Shown here: positions 25,996 to 34,885 of the stretch, one piece after another
How positions within the stretch are numbered: position 1 is the stretch's first letter
How the letters are laid out: the number at the start of each line of letters is the position of its first letter
DNA from: Olsenella_K sp050953285
GTDB lineage: Bacteria; Actinomycetota; Coriobacteriia; Coriobacteriales; Atopobiaceae
NCBI GenBank assembly: GCA_050953285.1
Contig: JBMNMK010000002.1
Location: 744,001 to 808,000, forward strand
Reading direction: 5' to 3'
DNA: 64,000 bases
Notes under the pieces: generated by a model
The model's input: the letters and a program-made list of their open reading frames with translations, nothing else
What the model was told of the DNA's origin: nothing
The model's database searches: none
Position numbers and translations under genes: made by a program

Positions 25996-26721
25996 ATGAG
26001 AGAAACAGAGGCACTTTTGAGGCTCCAGGAGATTGATCTGGAGCTCATGAAGAACAAGGCCACGCTGGCAAGCATGCCGCAAACCAAGAAGATTGAGGCG
26101 GTCAAGGCAGCCAAGAAGAAGCTAGCCTCTGACTACAAGCACGTGGTGGGACAGCTCAAGGATTGCCGCATGGAGCTCGACGAGCTGGACGAGAAGATCA
26201 TGGAGTGTGAGGACAAAACCGCGCGCGTGAAGGGTGACTTTGCGGCCGGTGGCAATTATCGCTCAGTGAAAGACGCGGAGGCACACCTAACCGCGCTGGC
26301 AAAAAATGAGGAGAAGCTCAAGTTCCGCCGCCTGGACGTGGACAAGGAGCGTCAACGTCTGGAGCACGCTGTCAAAGGTGCACATGAGCTTGATGATCGC
26401 CTGACGGCTGAGGGAAAAGCCCTCATCAAAGCCTTCCAAGATGAGTCCCATCAAATCCAGACGTCGATTGAAATTCTTATGCATGAGCGCGCGTATTGCC
26501 TGCGGCATATTTCCCCTGAGATCCAAGAAAAATATGCGCAAGCCAGCAAGCGCTTCAAGGGGTTAGCCGTGGAGCGTCTGCGCGGCAACGTGCCGTCGAC
26601 CTGCCGCGTGAAGCTCCAACCAGCGGCGTACGGAGACCTCAAACGCGGCGCGGCCATCACGGAGTGCCCCTATTGCCACCGACTCTTAATCACAGAAGGT
26701 GCCACCAATGTCGAAGAGTGA
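25996..26721 (+). CDS. Coiled-coil C4 zinc-ribbon protein (DUF164 / CdsZ type)
   Basis: The 241-residue protein has a long alpha-helical coiled coil (about residues 1-175, rich in Lys, Glu and Leu) followed by a zinc ribbon. The ribbon is visible as STCRVKLQPAAYGDLKRG with the second pair in ITECPYCHRLL. The family is widespread in Actinobacteria and in chlamydiae and may act on nucleic acid or ribosome-linked processes; its exact role is unsettled. An ATG at 25984 is in frame, but GGGGGAC just after it fits the ATG at 25996 (MRETEALLRLQEIDLEL). The stop lies inside the start of coaBC. Confidence 0.85.
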   Translation: MRETEALLRLQEIDLELMKNKATLASMPQTKKIEAVKAAKKKLASDYKHVVGQLKDCRMELDELDEKIMECEDKTARVKGDFAAGGNYRSVKDAEAHLTALAKNEEKLKFRRLDVDKERQRLEHAVKGAHELDDRLTAEGKALIKAFQDESHQIQTSIEILMHERAYCLRHISPEIQEKYAQASKRFKGLAVERLRGNVPSTCRVKLQPAAYGDLKRGAAITECPYCHRLLITEGATNVEE

Positions 26722-27955
26722 TGAGGGCGAGAAACTCCGTGCGCTCGTTGTGGTGACGGGAGGCATTGCGGCCTATAAGGCAGCAGAAGTGGTGCGCGGG
26801 CTGCAAAAGAAAGACTTCGACGTGTGGGTTGTTATGACTCAAGCGGCGCAGAAGTTTGTGGGGCCTGCCACCTTTGAAGGCCTTACCAGAAGAGGCGTTG
26901 CAACGGATGAGTTCACAGCCCCTGACTCCAGCATGAGAATTCCCCACATAGACCTCTCTGCCTGGGCAGATGTGGTAGTTGTGGTGCCGGCAACGGCAAA
27001 TATCATGGCCAAGATGGCAACGGGCATAGCAGATGACCTGGCGAGCTCAACGCTTCTTGCCGTGCCCCGTGAGACCCCTCTGGTGGTAGCTCCTGCCATG
27101 AACGTGCGCATGTGGCAAAACGCAGCTACGCAGGAGAATCGGGCTTGCTTGCGTGAGCGCGGTATTCGCTTTGTGGAGCCCGTCGAGGGCCGCCTTGCCT
27201 GCGGAGATATAGGGGAAGGCAAGCTTGCCTCTGTAGAAGACATCGTAGAAGCTACAGCCCAGGCGGCTGGGTGTCAAGGTGCGCTTCCAGCGCAGGATCT
27301 TCTCGGCAAGAAAATCCTAGTGACGGCAGGACCAACGCATGAAGCCATAGACCCTGTGCGCTACATTGCCAATCGCTCGTCTGGCAAGATGGGCTATGCC
27401 ATAGCACGCGCAGCGGCAGCGCGCGGAGCAGATGTCGTGCTGGTCACAGGGCCTACTCAGCTGGATGCGCCCCGTGGCGTGAGCTGTGTGTCGGTAGAAA
27501 GCGCGCAGCAGATGTTTGAGGCGGCGCGTGATGCCTTTACGGATGCAGACGCGGCCATTCTCGCTGCGGCGGTGGCAGACTATACGCCCGCGCACGTTGC
27601 AGATCACAAGCTCAAGAAGTCACGTGAGCGCCTGGACACTATAGAGCTTGTGGAGACGACAGACATTCTTGCCACACTGAGCCGCACCAAGGGCGCTCGT
27701 GTGGTCGTTGGCTTTGCCGCGGAGACAGATCACGTCTTGGAAAACGCGCGTGCAAAGCTTGAGCGCAAAGGATGTGATCTCATTGTTGCCAACCAGGTGG
27801 GAGGAGAGAACTCCGCCTTTGGCTCAGAAAGTGACGAGGTGAGTTTTGTCTCGCCCGAAAGTACAGAAACATTGCCGCGCATGAGCAAAGCTGCAGTTGC
27901 TGATGCGCTTATGGACAGAATCGTCGCGCTCATGGGAGAGCAGAGCGCAAGGTGA
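26708..27955 (+). CDS. coaBC: Bifunctional phosphopantothenoylcysteine decarboxylase / phosphopantothenate-cysteine ligase
   Basis: CoaBC joins cysteine to 4'-phosphopantothenate and decarboxylates the product, two successive steps to coenzyme A. The N-terminal CoaC half has the FMN-binding VVTGGIAAYKAAEVVRGL motif, the catalytic histidine in PHIDLSAWAD, the PAMN motif in VVAPAMNVRMWQN and the catalytic cysteine in RLACGDIGEGKL. The CoaB half starts at about residue 195 with KKILVTAGPTHEAIDPVRYI and NRSSGKMGYAIARAA. The start ATG at 26708 is nine bases after AGAAGG and overlaps the zinc-ribbon gene by 14 bases. Confidence 0.95.
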   Translation: MSKSDEGEKLRALVVVTGGIAAYKAAEVVRGLQKKDFDVWVVMTQAAQKFVGPATFEGLTRRGVATDEFTAPDSSMRIPHIDLSAWADVVVVVPATANIMAKMATGIADDLASSTLLAVPRETPLVVAPAMNVRMWQNAATQENRACLRERGIRFVEPVEGRLACGDIGEGKLASVEDIVEATAQAAGCQGALPAQDLLGKKILVTAGPTHEAIDPVRYIANRSSGKMGYAIARAAAARGADVVLVTGPTQLDAPRGVSCVSVESAQQMFEAARDAFTDADAAILAAAVADYTPAHVADHKLKKSRERLDTIELVETTDILATLSRTKGARVVVGFAAETDHVLENARAKLERKGCDLIVANQVGGENSAFGSESDEVSFVSPESTETLPRMSKAAVADALMDRIVALMGEQSAR

Positions 27956-27967
27956 GGAGATTAACAC

Positions 27968-29830
27968 TTGGGTATTCTGATTGGCTGTGAGCATCTTTCA
28001 CAGGAATGGCCAGGTAAAAGGGTCTTATCGGATGTAACTATAGGTATCAACGAGGGCGAGCGCATAGGCGTTGTGGGCAAGAACGGCGACGGCAAGTCCA
28101 CGCTGCTTTCGCTCATTGGGCGTGAGTTTGAGCCGGATTCTGGCAGCATTACCTATCGCAATGGCATCCATGTGGGATGCTTGGGACAGGCTGATCATCT
28201 AGATGATGCGTGGAGCGTCACGGAGGCCATATTTGGTGATGAGCCCGAATATGTCTGGGCATCAGATGCCAAGGTCCGCGCTATCCTCTCAGAGCTCTTG
28301 GGGGATATTGACCTCACGAGTTCTGTGGGCACGCTCTCTGGTGGCCAGCGCCGCCGCTGTGATCTGGCGCGTGTACTGGTGGGTAGCTGGGACGTTATCC
28401 TTATGGACGAGCCCACCAACCACCTGGATATGCACGCCATTACCTGGCTTGCCAACCACCTTAAGCACCGCTGGCAAGATGGCCAAGGCGCCCTTTTGGT
28501 AGTGACGCATGATCGCTGGTTTTTGGACGAAGTCTGCGAGCACATGTGGGAGGTCCACGACGGAGAGATCGAACCTTTTGAGGGTGGCTATTCCGCCTAT
28601 ATCCAGCAGCGCGTAGAGCGCCAGCGCCAGGCGGCCGTTATGGAAGAGCGCCGCCAGAACATGCTGAGAAAAGAGCTCAATTGGCTGGCTCACGGCGCCA
28701 AGGCGCGCACCAGCAAGCCCAAGTTTAGGATCGATGCCGCCATGGAGCTTCTGGCAGGAGATCAGCCGGTGAGGGACTCTCTTGAGCTCAAGCGCATGGC
28801 CGTCTCACGCCTGGGCAAGAAAGTCATCGACCTCAAGCACGTCAGTGCCGGCTACCCCACAGCAGACGGGGGTTTCTCTCCTGTGTTAAATGACATCTCC
28901 TGGATCATAGGTCCGGGGGATCGCGTGGGTATTCTGGGCGAGAATGGCGCGGGTAAGTCCACACTCCTACGGGTGATGTGCGGCCTTCAAGATCCCAGCT
29001 CCGGCATCGTAAAGATAGGAAAGTCGGTCCATTTTGGGTGGCTCTCTCAGCACTTAGACGGCCTTTCTGCCAAAGACGACTGGCGCGTGCAGGAGATACT
29101 TACCAGCTACAAGAAGTACTACGTGGTGGACGGAAAACCCCAAAGCCCCGAGCAGATGCTTGAGCGCTTAGGATTTGAGCACCGCGAGTTTATGACCTAT
29201 GTCCATGACCTCTCCGGTGGACAGAAGCGCCGCCTGGCCTTCTTGATGGTGCTTTTGGAAGAGCCCAACGTGCTGGTTTTAGACGAGCCTGGTAATGACC
29301 TGGATACGGATATGCTGGCCATTGTGGAAGACCTGTTGGATACCTGGCCTGGAACCCTCATCATGGTGAGTCATGATCGCTATCTCATGGAGCGCGTGAC
29401 TGATGACCAATATGCCTTGATCGACGGCACCCTGACCCACGTTCCTGGTGGCATAGATGAGTATCTGGAGCGCCTTAAAGCCGCCGGGCGCGCCCGTGAA
29501 GCAGCACGGCAAAGTGCAGCGGGTGCGGGCGCTACCAGCGCAACGCATACACAGGATTCAAGCTCAGAGGGCGCAGAGTCACGTAGCCAGGAGAGCGGTC
29601 TTTCCAACAAGGAGCGCCGTGAACTCAAGAAACGATACGACGCCGTCGAGCGCAAGCTGGAAAAGCTCGAAGGCGAGCCAGAAAAGCTTGAGGATGAGCT
29701 TCAAAAGGTCGATCCCACCAACTATGAGGCGCTGGTGCAGGCGCAGGCAGCATTGGACGCGTGCCGCCAGGAGATTTCTTCACTTGAAAGCGAGTGGCTC
29801 GAACTTGCAGATACCCTAGGACTTGCCTAA
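27968..29830 (+). CDS. ABC-F family ATPase, Uup-like
   Basis: This is the second twin-ATPase ABC-F protein of the window, 620 residues, with no membrane part. Cassette 1 has GKNGDGKSTLL, LSGGQRRRCDLARVL and ILMDEPTNHLD. Cassette 2 has GENGAGKSTLL, LSGGQKRRLAFLMVL and LVLDEPGNDLD; the last differs from the usual DEPTNHLD in a way typical of the Uup group. The C-terminus is a charged coiled coil (KERRELKKRYDAVERKLEK...). Uup-type proteins affect ribosome function and transposon excision in E. coli. The TTG start at 27968 follows GAGGAG. The frame is intact, unlike the first ABC-F gene. Confidence 0.92.
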   Translation: MGILIGCEHLSQEWPGKRVLSDVTIGINEGERIGVVGKNGDGKSTLLSLIGREFEPDSGSITYRNGIHVGCLGQADHLDDAWSVTEAIFGDEPEYVWASDAKVRAILSELLGDIDLTSSVGTLSGGQRRRCDLARVLVGSWDVILMDEPTNHLDMHAITWLANHLKHRWQDGQGALLVVTHDRWFLDEVCEHMWEVHDGEIEPFEGGYSAYIQQRVERQRQAAVMEERRQNMLRKELNWLAHGAKARTSKPKFRIDAAMELLAGDQPVRDSLELKRMAVSRLGKKVIDLKHVSAGYPTADGGFSPVLNDISWIIGPGDRVGILGENGAGKSTLLRVMCGLQDPSSGIVKIGKSVHFGWLSQHLDGLSAKDDWRVQEILTSYKKYYVVDGKPQSPEQMLERLGFEHREFMTYVHDLSGGQKRRLAFLMVLLEEPNVLVLDEPGNDLDTDMLAIVEDLLDTWPGTLIMVSHDRYLMERVTDDQYALIDGTLTHVPGGIDEYLERLKAAGRAREAARQSAAGAGATSATHTQDSSSEGAESRSQESGLSNKERRELKKRYDAVERKLEKLEGEPEKLEDELQKVDPTNYEALVQAQAALDACRQEISSLESEWLELADTLGLA

Positions 29831-29845
29831 GCAAGGAGGCACGGT

Positions 29846-31573
29846 GTGTCCATGCTTAAAAACTACCTCACACCCTATAGGCGCCAGGTTGCCATAGGGG
29901 TGAGTTTCAAGCTGGTAGAAGTGGTCTTTGACCTGCTTACACCCCTGGTGGTGGCGCACATGATAGATGTCGGTGTGCGCGATCACGACGCGCACACCGT
30001 GATAGCATCGGGCGCGCTGCTCATTGTGTTTGCCCTCATCGGCTGGAGCTTCACCATGGTCTGTCAGCGCATGGCAGCGCTTGTCTCACAAGGTGTGGGA
30101 ACGCAGTTACGCAAGGATCTCTTTGAGCGCACGCATGAACTCTCAGCCCAACAGGTTGATGCCATCGGCGCGCCCGCGCTCATTACGCGTATCACCAACG
30201 ACGTGAATCAAATTCAGGTGGCCATAGCGCTGGGCATCCGGCAACTGGTGAGATTTCCCCTGATAGCCCTTGGCGCCATGATCTCCGCGCTGTTGATTGA
30301 CTGGCACCTCGGGCTCATCTTTTTGGCGTGCACGCCGCTCATTGGCGTGATCTTCTTTCTGGTGATGAGCCGCTCCGTGCCGCTCTTTCAGCGCATGCAG
30401 CAGCTTTTGGACAGCATTTCCACCATTGGGCGAGAAGCTCTTTCTGGCGTGCGCGTTATCCGCGCCTTTCGGCGCGAGGCAGACGAGAAGCGCCGCTTCT
30501 CCAATACCGCTACCCAGCAGGCAGATACCGCCATTTTGGTGGGAAAACTCTCTGCGCTGCTGAATCCCTCAACGTTTCTGGTGATGAACCTGGGCATTGT
30601 TGCCATTCTTTGGGCAGGAGGCATTAGGGTAGATGCTGGACAACTCACACAAGGTGAGGTCATGGCATTTGTGAACTACATGATGCAGACACTGACCTCA
30701 GTTGCCTACATTGCCAATTTGGTCGTGGTCTTTACCCGCGCGAGCGCATCTGTTGGCCGCATTGCAGAGGTCATAGATACATCCTCCAACCTGCAGGAAC
30801 ATACAAGAGACACACTTGAGCTGGATCCTGCGGCGCCCATCCTTGAGCTCTCCCATGTGAGTTTTAACTATGCCGGAACCTCAACACAGGCGCTCACCGA
30901 TGTCACACTCACGCTTATGCCTGGCCAAACCTTAGGGGTGATAGGGGGTACCGGTTCTGGTAAATCAACCCTTGCGCACCTCTTGGTACGGCTCTATGAT
31001 GCCAGTTCAGGCACCGTTAAGCTCTTTGGACACAACGTTCAGGACTACTCATTTAACCAGTTGAGAGCTCTTGTTTCATTTGTGCCGCAGCACACGAGCC
31101 TCCTCTCAGGCTCTATCCGCTCAAATCTGTTGTGGAGAGACCCTCATGCGGATGACCAGAAACTCTGGGCTGCGCTTGAAGATGCACAGGCAAAAGATTT
31201 TGTGGCGCGGCTCAAAGCAGGTCTGGATGCACCGGTTGAGGCAGGCGGCAAGAATTTCTCTGGAGGCCAGCGCCAGCGTCTTACCATTGCGCGCGCCCTC
31301 GTGGGTAATCCTCGCCTCTGTGTCCTGGATGATGCTGCATCTACCTTGGATTTCAAGACAGACGCACACCTCCGCGCTGCTCTTCTCAAAAAGTCACAGC
31401 AGATGAGTACGGTTGTGATCTCACAGCGTGTCTCTGCCATCATGCACGCAGACCTTATCGTGGTCCTAGACCACGGGCGCGTGGCAGGCATAGGCACCCA
31501 TGAGGAGCTGCTCAAACACTCAAGTTTGTACCAGGAGATTGTATCCTCCCAACTGGAAGGGGAGGCGGCATAA
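29846..31573 (+). CDS. Heterodimeric ABC exporter, subunit with degenerate ATP site
   Basis: The 575-residue protein has six membrane helices (about 15-300) and a C-terminal ATPase. Walker A is GGTGSGKST and the signature FSGGQRQR is canonical. Walker B is VLDDAASTLD, with Asp in place of the catalytic Glu, and the switch histidine is replaced by Gln (VVISQRVSAIMHADL). This is the degenerate half typical of heterodimeric exporters such as TM287/288 or BmrCD. The partner gene starts at its stop codon (one shared base). The substrate is unknown; drugs, lipids or peptides are possible. The GTG at 29846 fits AAGGAGG (29833-29839) better than the ATG at 29852. Confidence 0.9.
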   Translation: MSMLKNYLTPYRRQVAIGVSFKLVEVVFDLLTPLVVAHMIDVGVRDHDAHTVIASGALLIVFALIGWSFTMVCQRMAALVSQGVGTQLRKDLFERTHELSAQQVDAIGAPALITRITNDVNQIQVAIALGIRQLVRFPLIALGAMISALLIDWHLGLIFLACTPLIGVIFFLVMSRSVPLFQRMQQLLDSISTIGREALSGVRVIRAFRREADEKRRFSNTATQQADTAILVGKLSALLNPSTFLVMNLGIVAILWAGGIRVDAGQLTQGEVMAFVNYMMQTLTSVAYIANLVVVFTRASASVGRIAEVIDTSSNLQEHTRDTLELDPAAPILELSHVSFNYAGTSTQALTDVTLTLMPGQTLGVIGGTGSGKSTLAHLLVRLYDASSGTVKLFGHNVQDYSFNQLRALVSFVPQHTSLLSGSIRSNLLWRDPHADDQKLWAALEDAQAKDFVARLKAGLDAPVEAGGKNFSGGQRQRLTIARALVGNPRLCVLDDAASTLDFKTDAHLRAALLKKSQQMSTVVISQRVSAIMHADLIVVLDHGRVAGIGTHEELLKHSSLYQEIVSSQLEGEAA

Positions 31574-33432
31574 TGGCAAACCCATACGCAGCAAGCGCCA
31601 CCACTCAAGCCGTTATGGCCAACGTAGCAGGAAATCACAGCAATGACCCGCATGGCCACGACGACTTGGATGTCAGCGGATATAGCGTGAGCGTGACCAT
31701 ACGGCGGCTTATGGCATATATGTGGCCATATCTGGGGTTTTTATTTCTCGCCTTCCTCTGCATTACCATCTCGCAGATCTCTCAGCTCATAGCACCCATT
31801 CTCATTGGCCGCGGCATTGATGTCATCATCTCAGAAGGTCAGGTCAACTTTGCAGCATTGGTGCCGACGCTCAAGAACCTGGCCCTTGTTGCTCTTGTTG
31901 CAGCAGTGAGCAACTGGCTAGGGGGCGCACTTTTGGCACGCGTTTCTTACGTCACTATACGTGACCTGCGAGAAGCCGCCTATAACAAGCTTCATAGCCT
32001 TCCGCTCTCATTTATTGATGCCCATGCACACGGCGATCTCTTGTCGCGCCTCATCAACGATGTTGACCAGGTGGGAGATGGTTTGGTGCAGGGCTTTGGA
32101 CAGCTCTTCTCGGGCATCATAACCATAGCGGGCACGCTCATCTTTATGCTTGGCATCTCTTGGCCTGTAGCACTCGTTGTGGTCTGCCTCACGCCGCTAT
32201 CCATCCTGGTAGCCACCCTTATCACGCGCTTTTCGGCCGAAAGCTTTAGAGCCCAGCAGGCCCTTCAAGGAGAGATTGGCGGCTTTGCAGAAGAGATGAT
32301 ATCCAACCAGAAACTCATCTCCGTCTTCAATCAGAAGCGCTCCTGCATTGACCATTTTGCGACGCTCAACCAGCAGCTCTACGGCGTTGGTGTCAAGGCG
32401 CAATTCATAAGTTCTTTTTCTAATCCATCAACGCGCCTAATCAACAATATTATTTACGCCGTCGTTGCGGCGGTGGGCGTCTGTGGTGTCATTACCGGCA
32501 TCCCTTCTCCCATGACCGTCGGACAGGTGCAGAGCTTTCTTTCCTACACCAACCAGTACATGACGCCGTTTAATCAGATTTCGGCTACCGTGACGCAGGT
32601 GCAGACCGCCTTTGCCGCCGCACGACGTCTCCTTGCGCTCCTGGATAGCCCTGACGAGACGCCCGATGCCCAAGATGCCACCGAGCTCCGCGCGCCTCAA
32701 GGTAGCGTGCGCTTTGATAGCGTGTCGTTTGGCTATACGCCTACCCAGCCGCTGCTTAAAGACATCACGTTTGACATGCCCGCTGGGAAGAACTTTGCGC
32801 TGGTAGGGACCACTGGCTGCGGCAAGACGACCCTTATCAACCTGCTGCTGCGCTTCTATGAGATAGACGGCGGCACCATCATGCTGGATGCCCACGATAC
32901 CAAGACGCTCACCAGAGAGAGCCTGCGATCCGCATTTGGCATGGTGCTGCAGGATACCTGGCTCTTCTCGGGCACGGTGGCGCAAAACATTGCCTACGGC
33001 AAACCTGATGCTACGCGAGAAGAAATTGTTGCAGCCGCAAAGAAGGCTCATGCCTACAAGTTCATCATGCAGCTCCCGCAGGGGTTTGATACGCAGCTCA
33101 CGGAAGGGGAAGGCGTGCTTTCTCAGGGCCAACAGCAGCTGCTATGCATTGCTCGCGTCATGCTTTCAGACCCTGCCGTGCTGCTCTTAGATGAGGCTAC
33201 GAGCTCAATTGACACCAGAACAGAGAGACAGGTTCAGCGCGCCTTTGATGAGATGATGCACGGACGTACGTCTCTTGTGGTGGCGCATCGACTCTCAACC
33301 ATCCAACACGCCGACTGCATTTTGGTGCTCAAGGACGGCGTAATTGCCGAGAAGGGCACGCATCAGGAGCTTCTAGCCAAAGATGGCCTCTATGCGGAGC
33401 TGTACCGGTCACAATTTGCGGGACGAGATTAG
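31573..33432 (+). CDS. Heterodimeric ABC exporter, catalytic subunit
   Basis: This 619-residue partner of the preceding gene has a hydrophilic N-terminal tail of about 45 residues, six membrane helices and an ATPase. Its Walker A (GTTGCGKTT), Walker B (VLLLDEATSSID) and switch histidine (VVAHRLSTIQHADC) are canonical. Its own signature motif is altered to LSQGQQQLLCIAR. Together with the degenerate Walker B of the partner this gives one working and one non-working ATP site, the expected pattern for a heterodimer. Translation is coupled by the TAATG overlap. No regulator is adjacent, and the pair ends the long plus-strand run with no visible terminator. Confidence 0.92.
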   Translation: MANPYAASATTQAVMANVAGNHSNDPHGHDDLDVSGYSVSVTIRRLMAYMWPYLGFLFLAFLCITISQISQLIAPILIGRGIDVIISEGQVNFAALVPTLKNLALVALVAAVSNWLGGALLARVSYVTIRDLREAAYNKLHSLPLSFIDAHAHGDLLSRLINDVDQVGDGLVQGFGQLFSGIITIAGTLIFMLGISWPVALVVVCLTPLSILVATLITRFSAESFRAQQALQGEIGGFAEEMISNQKLISVFNQKRSCIDHFATLNQQLYGVGVKAQFISSFSNPSTRLINNIIYAVVAAVGVCGVITGIPSPMTVGQVQSFLSYTNQYMTPFNQISATVTQVQTAFAAARRLLALLDSPDETPDAQDATELRAPQGSVRFDSVSFGYTPTQPLLKDITFDMPAGKNFALVGTTGCGKTTLINLLLRFYEIDGGTIMLDAHDTKTLTRESLRSAFGMVLQDTWLFSGTVAQNIAYGKPDATREEIVAAAKKAHAYKFIMQLPQGFDTQLTEGEGVLSQGQQQLLCIARVMLSDPAVLLLDEATSSIDTRTERQVQRAFDEMMHGRTSLVVAHRLSTIQHADCILVLKDGVIAEKGTHQELLAKDGLYAELYRSQFAGRD

Positions 33433-33526
33433 AACCCTGCCGACTCAGCATGCCACAATCTCTCATTTTTGCGTCATACTGTTTGCGTATCACATCTTTT
33501 GAAGCTGGCAGTCCATGGGAGGAAAC

Positions 33527-34096
33527 ATGTCAATCGATACCAGGAGAACAGCTGTCCTCGTGATTGATGAACTGGTAACCAAAGGCGAAGACACCCTCTA
33601 CAATCCCTCAAAGGAAGAGCAGCGTGTGGTAGATAACAGCGCACGTATTATTGAGGCAGCGCGAGCTGCGCATATGCCTGTGATGTTTCTCTGCGATCAG
33701 CACATCCACGACATTGACAAGGAGCTTGAGCTCTGGGGTGACCATGGCCTTAAAGACGTTGCGGTACCCAATCCTCTACTTAAGCCAGGTAGCAGCCGTT
33801 GGGACTTCATCATTCCCAAACGCCGCTACTCGGGCTTTTTCCAGACAGATCTGGATCTGACCCTCCGCGAACTGGGCATCAAAACGGTGATTGCGGTGGG
33901 AGAGGATAGCAATATCTGCGTGCTCCACACCCTCACGGATGCCTTCTATCTGGGATATCAGAGCATTGTGGTAGAAGATGCCACCCGCACATTCCTCTGC
34001 GGCACGCAAGAAGGTGCCATCGAGCATTACAAAAAGTGCTTTGGCTCCAGGATCTGCTCAACCGCTGAAGTCGTTGCAGAGGTCAAAGGTGAGTAG
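33527..34096 (+). CDS. Isochorismatase-like cysteine hydrolase
   Basis: The 189-residue protein has the cysteine-hydrolase fold. The likely catalytic triad is the Asp in VLVIDELV, the Lys in IIPKRRYSGF and the Cys in GEDSNICVLHTL. Family members include nicotinamidases, isochorismatases and N-carbamoyl hydrolases, and the present sequence does not decide between them. The metal-binding Asp-X-His pattern seen in nicotinamidases is only partly matched (CDQHIHDID). GGGAGG at 33517-33522 favours the ATG at 33527 over the one at 33515. The stop codon overlaps the next gene, so the two may work together. Confidence 0.82.
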   Translation: MSIDTRRTAVLVIDELVTKGEDTLYNPSKEEQRVVDNSARIIEAARAAHMPVMFLCDQHIHDIDKELELWGDHGLKDVAVPNPLLKPGSSRWDFIIPKRRYSGFFQTDLDLTLRELGIKTVIAVGEDSNICVLHTLTDAFYLGYQSIVVEDATRTFLCGTQEGAIEHYKKCFGSRICSTAEVVAEVKGE

Positions 34097-34709
34097 CAAC
34101 GAGCTGAACCAGCGCGTGGCGTTTGACCCTACGTGCCCAACTGATGTGCCAGCTCGCGTATCACCTGATACGCCCTCTCATGCGCACGACATGTCACAAG
34201 CGGCGTCTGAGCAGGAGGCTACAAGCTGCTTAGGCGGTGCCAAGACGGTTGCAGACTCTTCGATAGAGATTGCGCATACGGTGCTCTACCAGGACATTAA
34301 CGGCGTCGGCAGGCTCTACGGCGGGCGTCTCATGGAGTGGATTGACGAGGCCGCAGCTATTGTCGCCCGAAGGCATTGTGGGGGAGCGGTGACCACGGCC
34401 TGCGTGGACCAGCTGCAGTTTCGGCATCCAGCGTACCGCAATGACATCGTCGATGTGGTTGCGCGCGTGACATATGTGGGCAATACCTCGCTTGAGGTGC
34501 GCGTTGATTCCTATGTGGAGGACGTACGCGACGGCAGCCGACAAAAGATCAACCGAGCGTTTCTGACGCTCGTGCACGTGGACGATGCAGGTACGCCGCT
34601 GCCTATTCGCTATAAGTTGCTTCTCTCGACTGATGAGGAGAAACTGGAATATCAGGATGCGCTCAAACGCCTTGAACTCAGAAATCTCAGGCGAGAAGAG
34701 CATTACTAA
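34089..34709 (+). CDS. Hotdog-fold acyl-CoA thioesterase
   Basis: The last 145 residues are an acyl-CoA thioesterase of the YciA/BFIT type: ALYGGRLM-like LYGGRLMEWIDEAAAIVARR with the catalytic acidic residue, then DQLQFRHPAYRNDIVDVVARV and GNTSLEVRVDSYVED. They hydrolyse acyl-CoA to free acid and CoA. The open frame goes back into the hydrolase gene. GTG at 34089 overlaps that gene's stop by eight bases and gives a 60-residue hydrophilic, Pro/Ser-rich leader not seen in homologues. ATG at 34191 would give a compact protein but lacks a good ribosome-binding site. The start is therefore uncertain. Confidence 0.8.
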   Translation: MSSNELNQRVAFDPTCPTDVPARVSPDTPSHAHDMSQAASEQEATSCLGGAKTVADSSIEIAHTVLYQDINGVGRLYGGRLMEWIDEAAAIVARRHCGGAVTTACVDQLQFRHPAYRNDIVDVVARVTYVGNTSLEVRVDSYVEDVRDGSRQKINRAFLTLVHVDDAGTPLPIRYKLLLSTDEEKLEYQDALKRLELRNLRREEHY

Positions 34710-34885
34710 GCGGCTTGGTGGTAAACGCGGCGCTTAGTGCACCGTAACGTCGTTTGTATTTCAAGAATTTAAGGATTCAACGTGGCTTCTTTCCTGTAAT
34801 TTGTAGCAATTGATCATGTAAAAAGATGATTAGTTTATTTTGACTTCTACCATCCTTTTACCATCATTGTGAGAAAGGAGCCATT

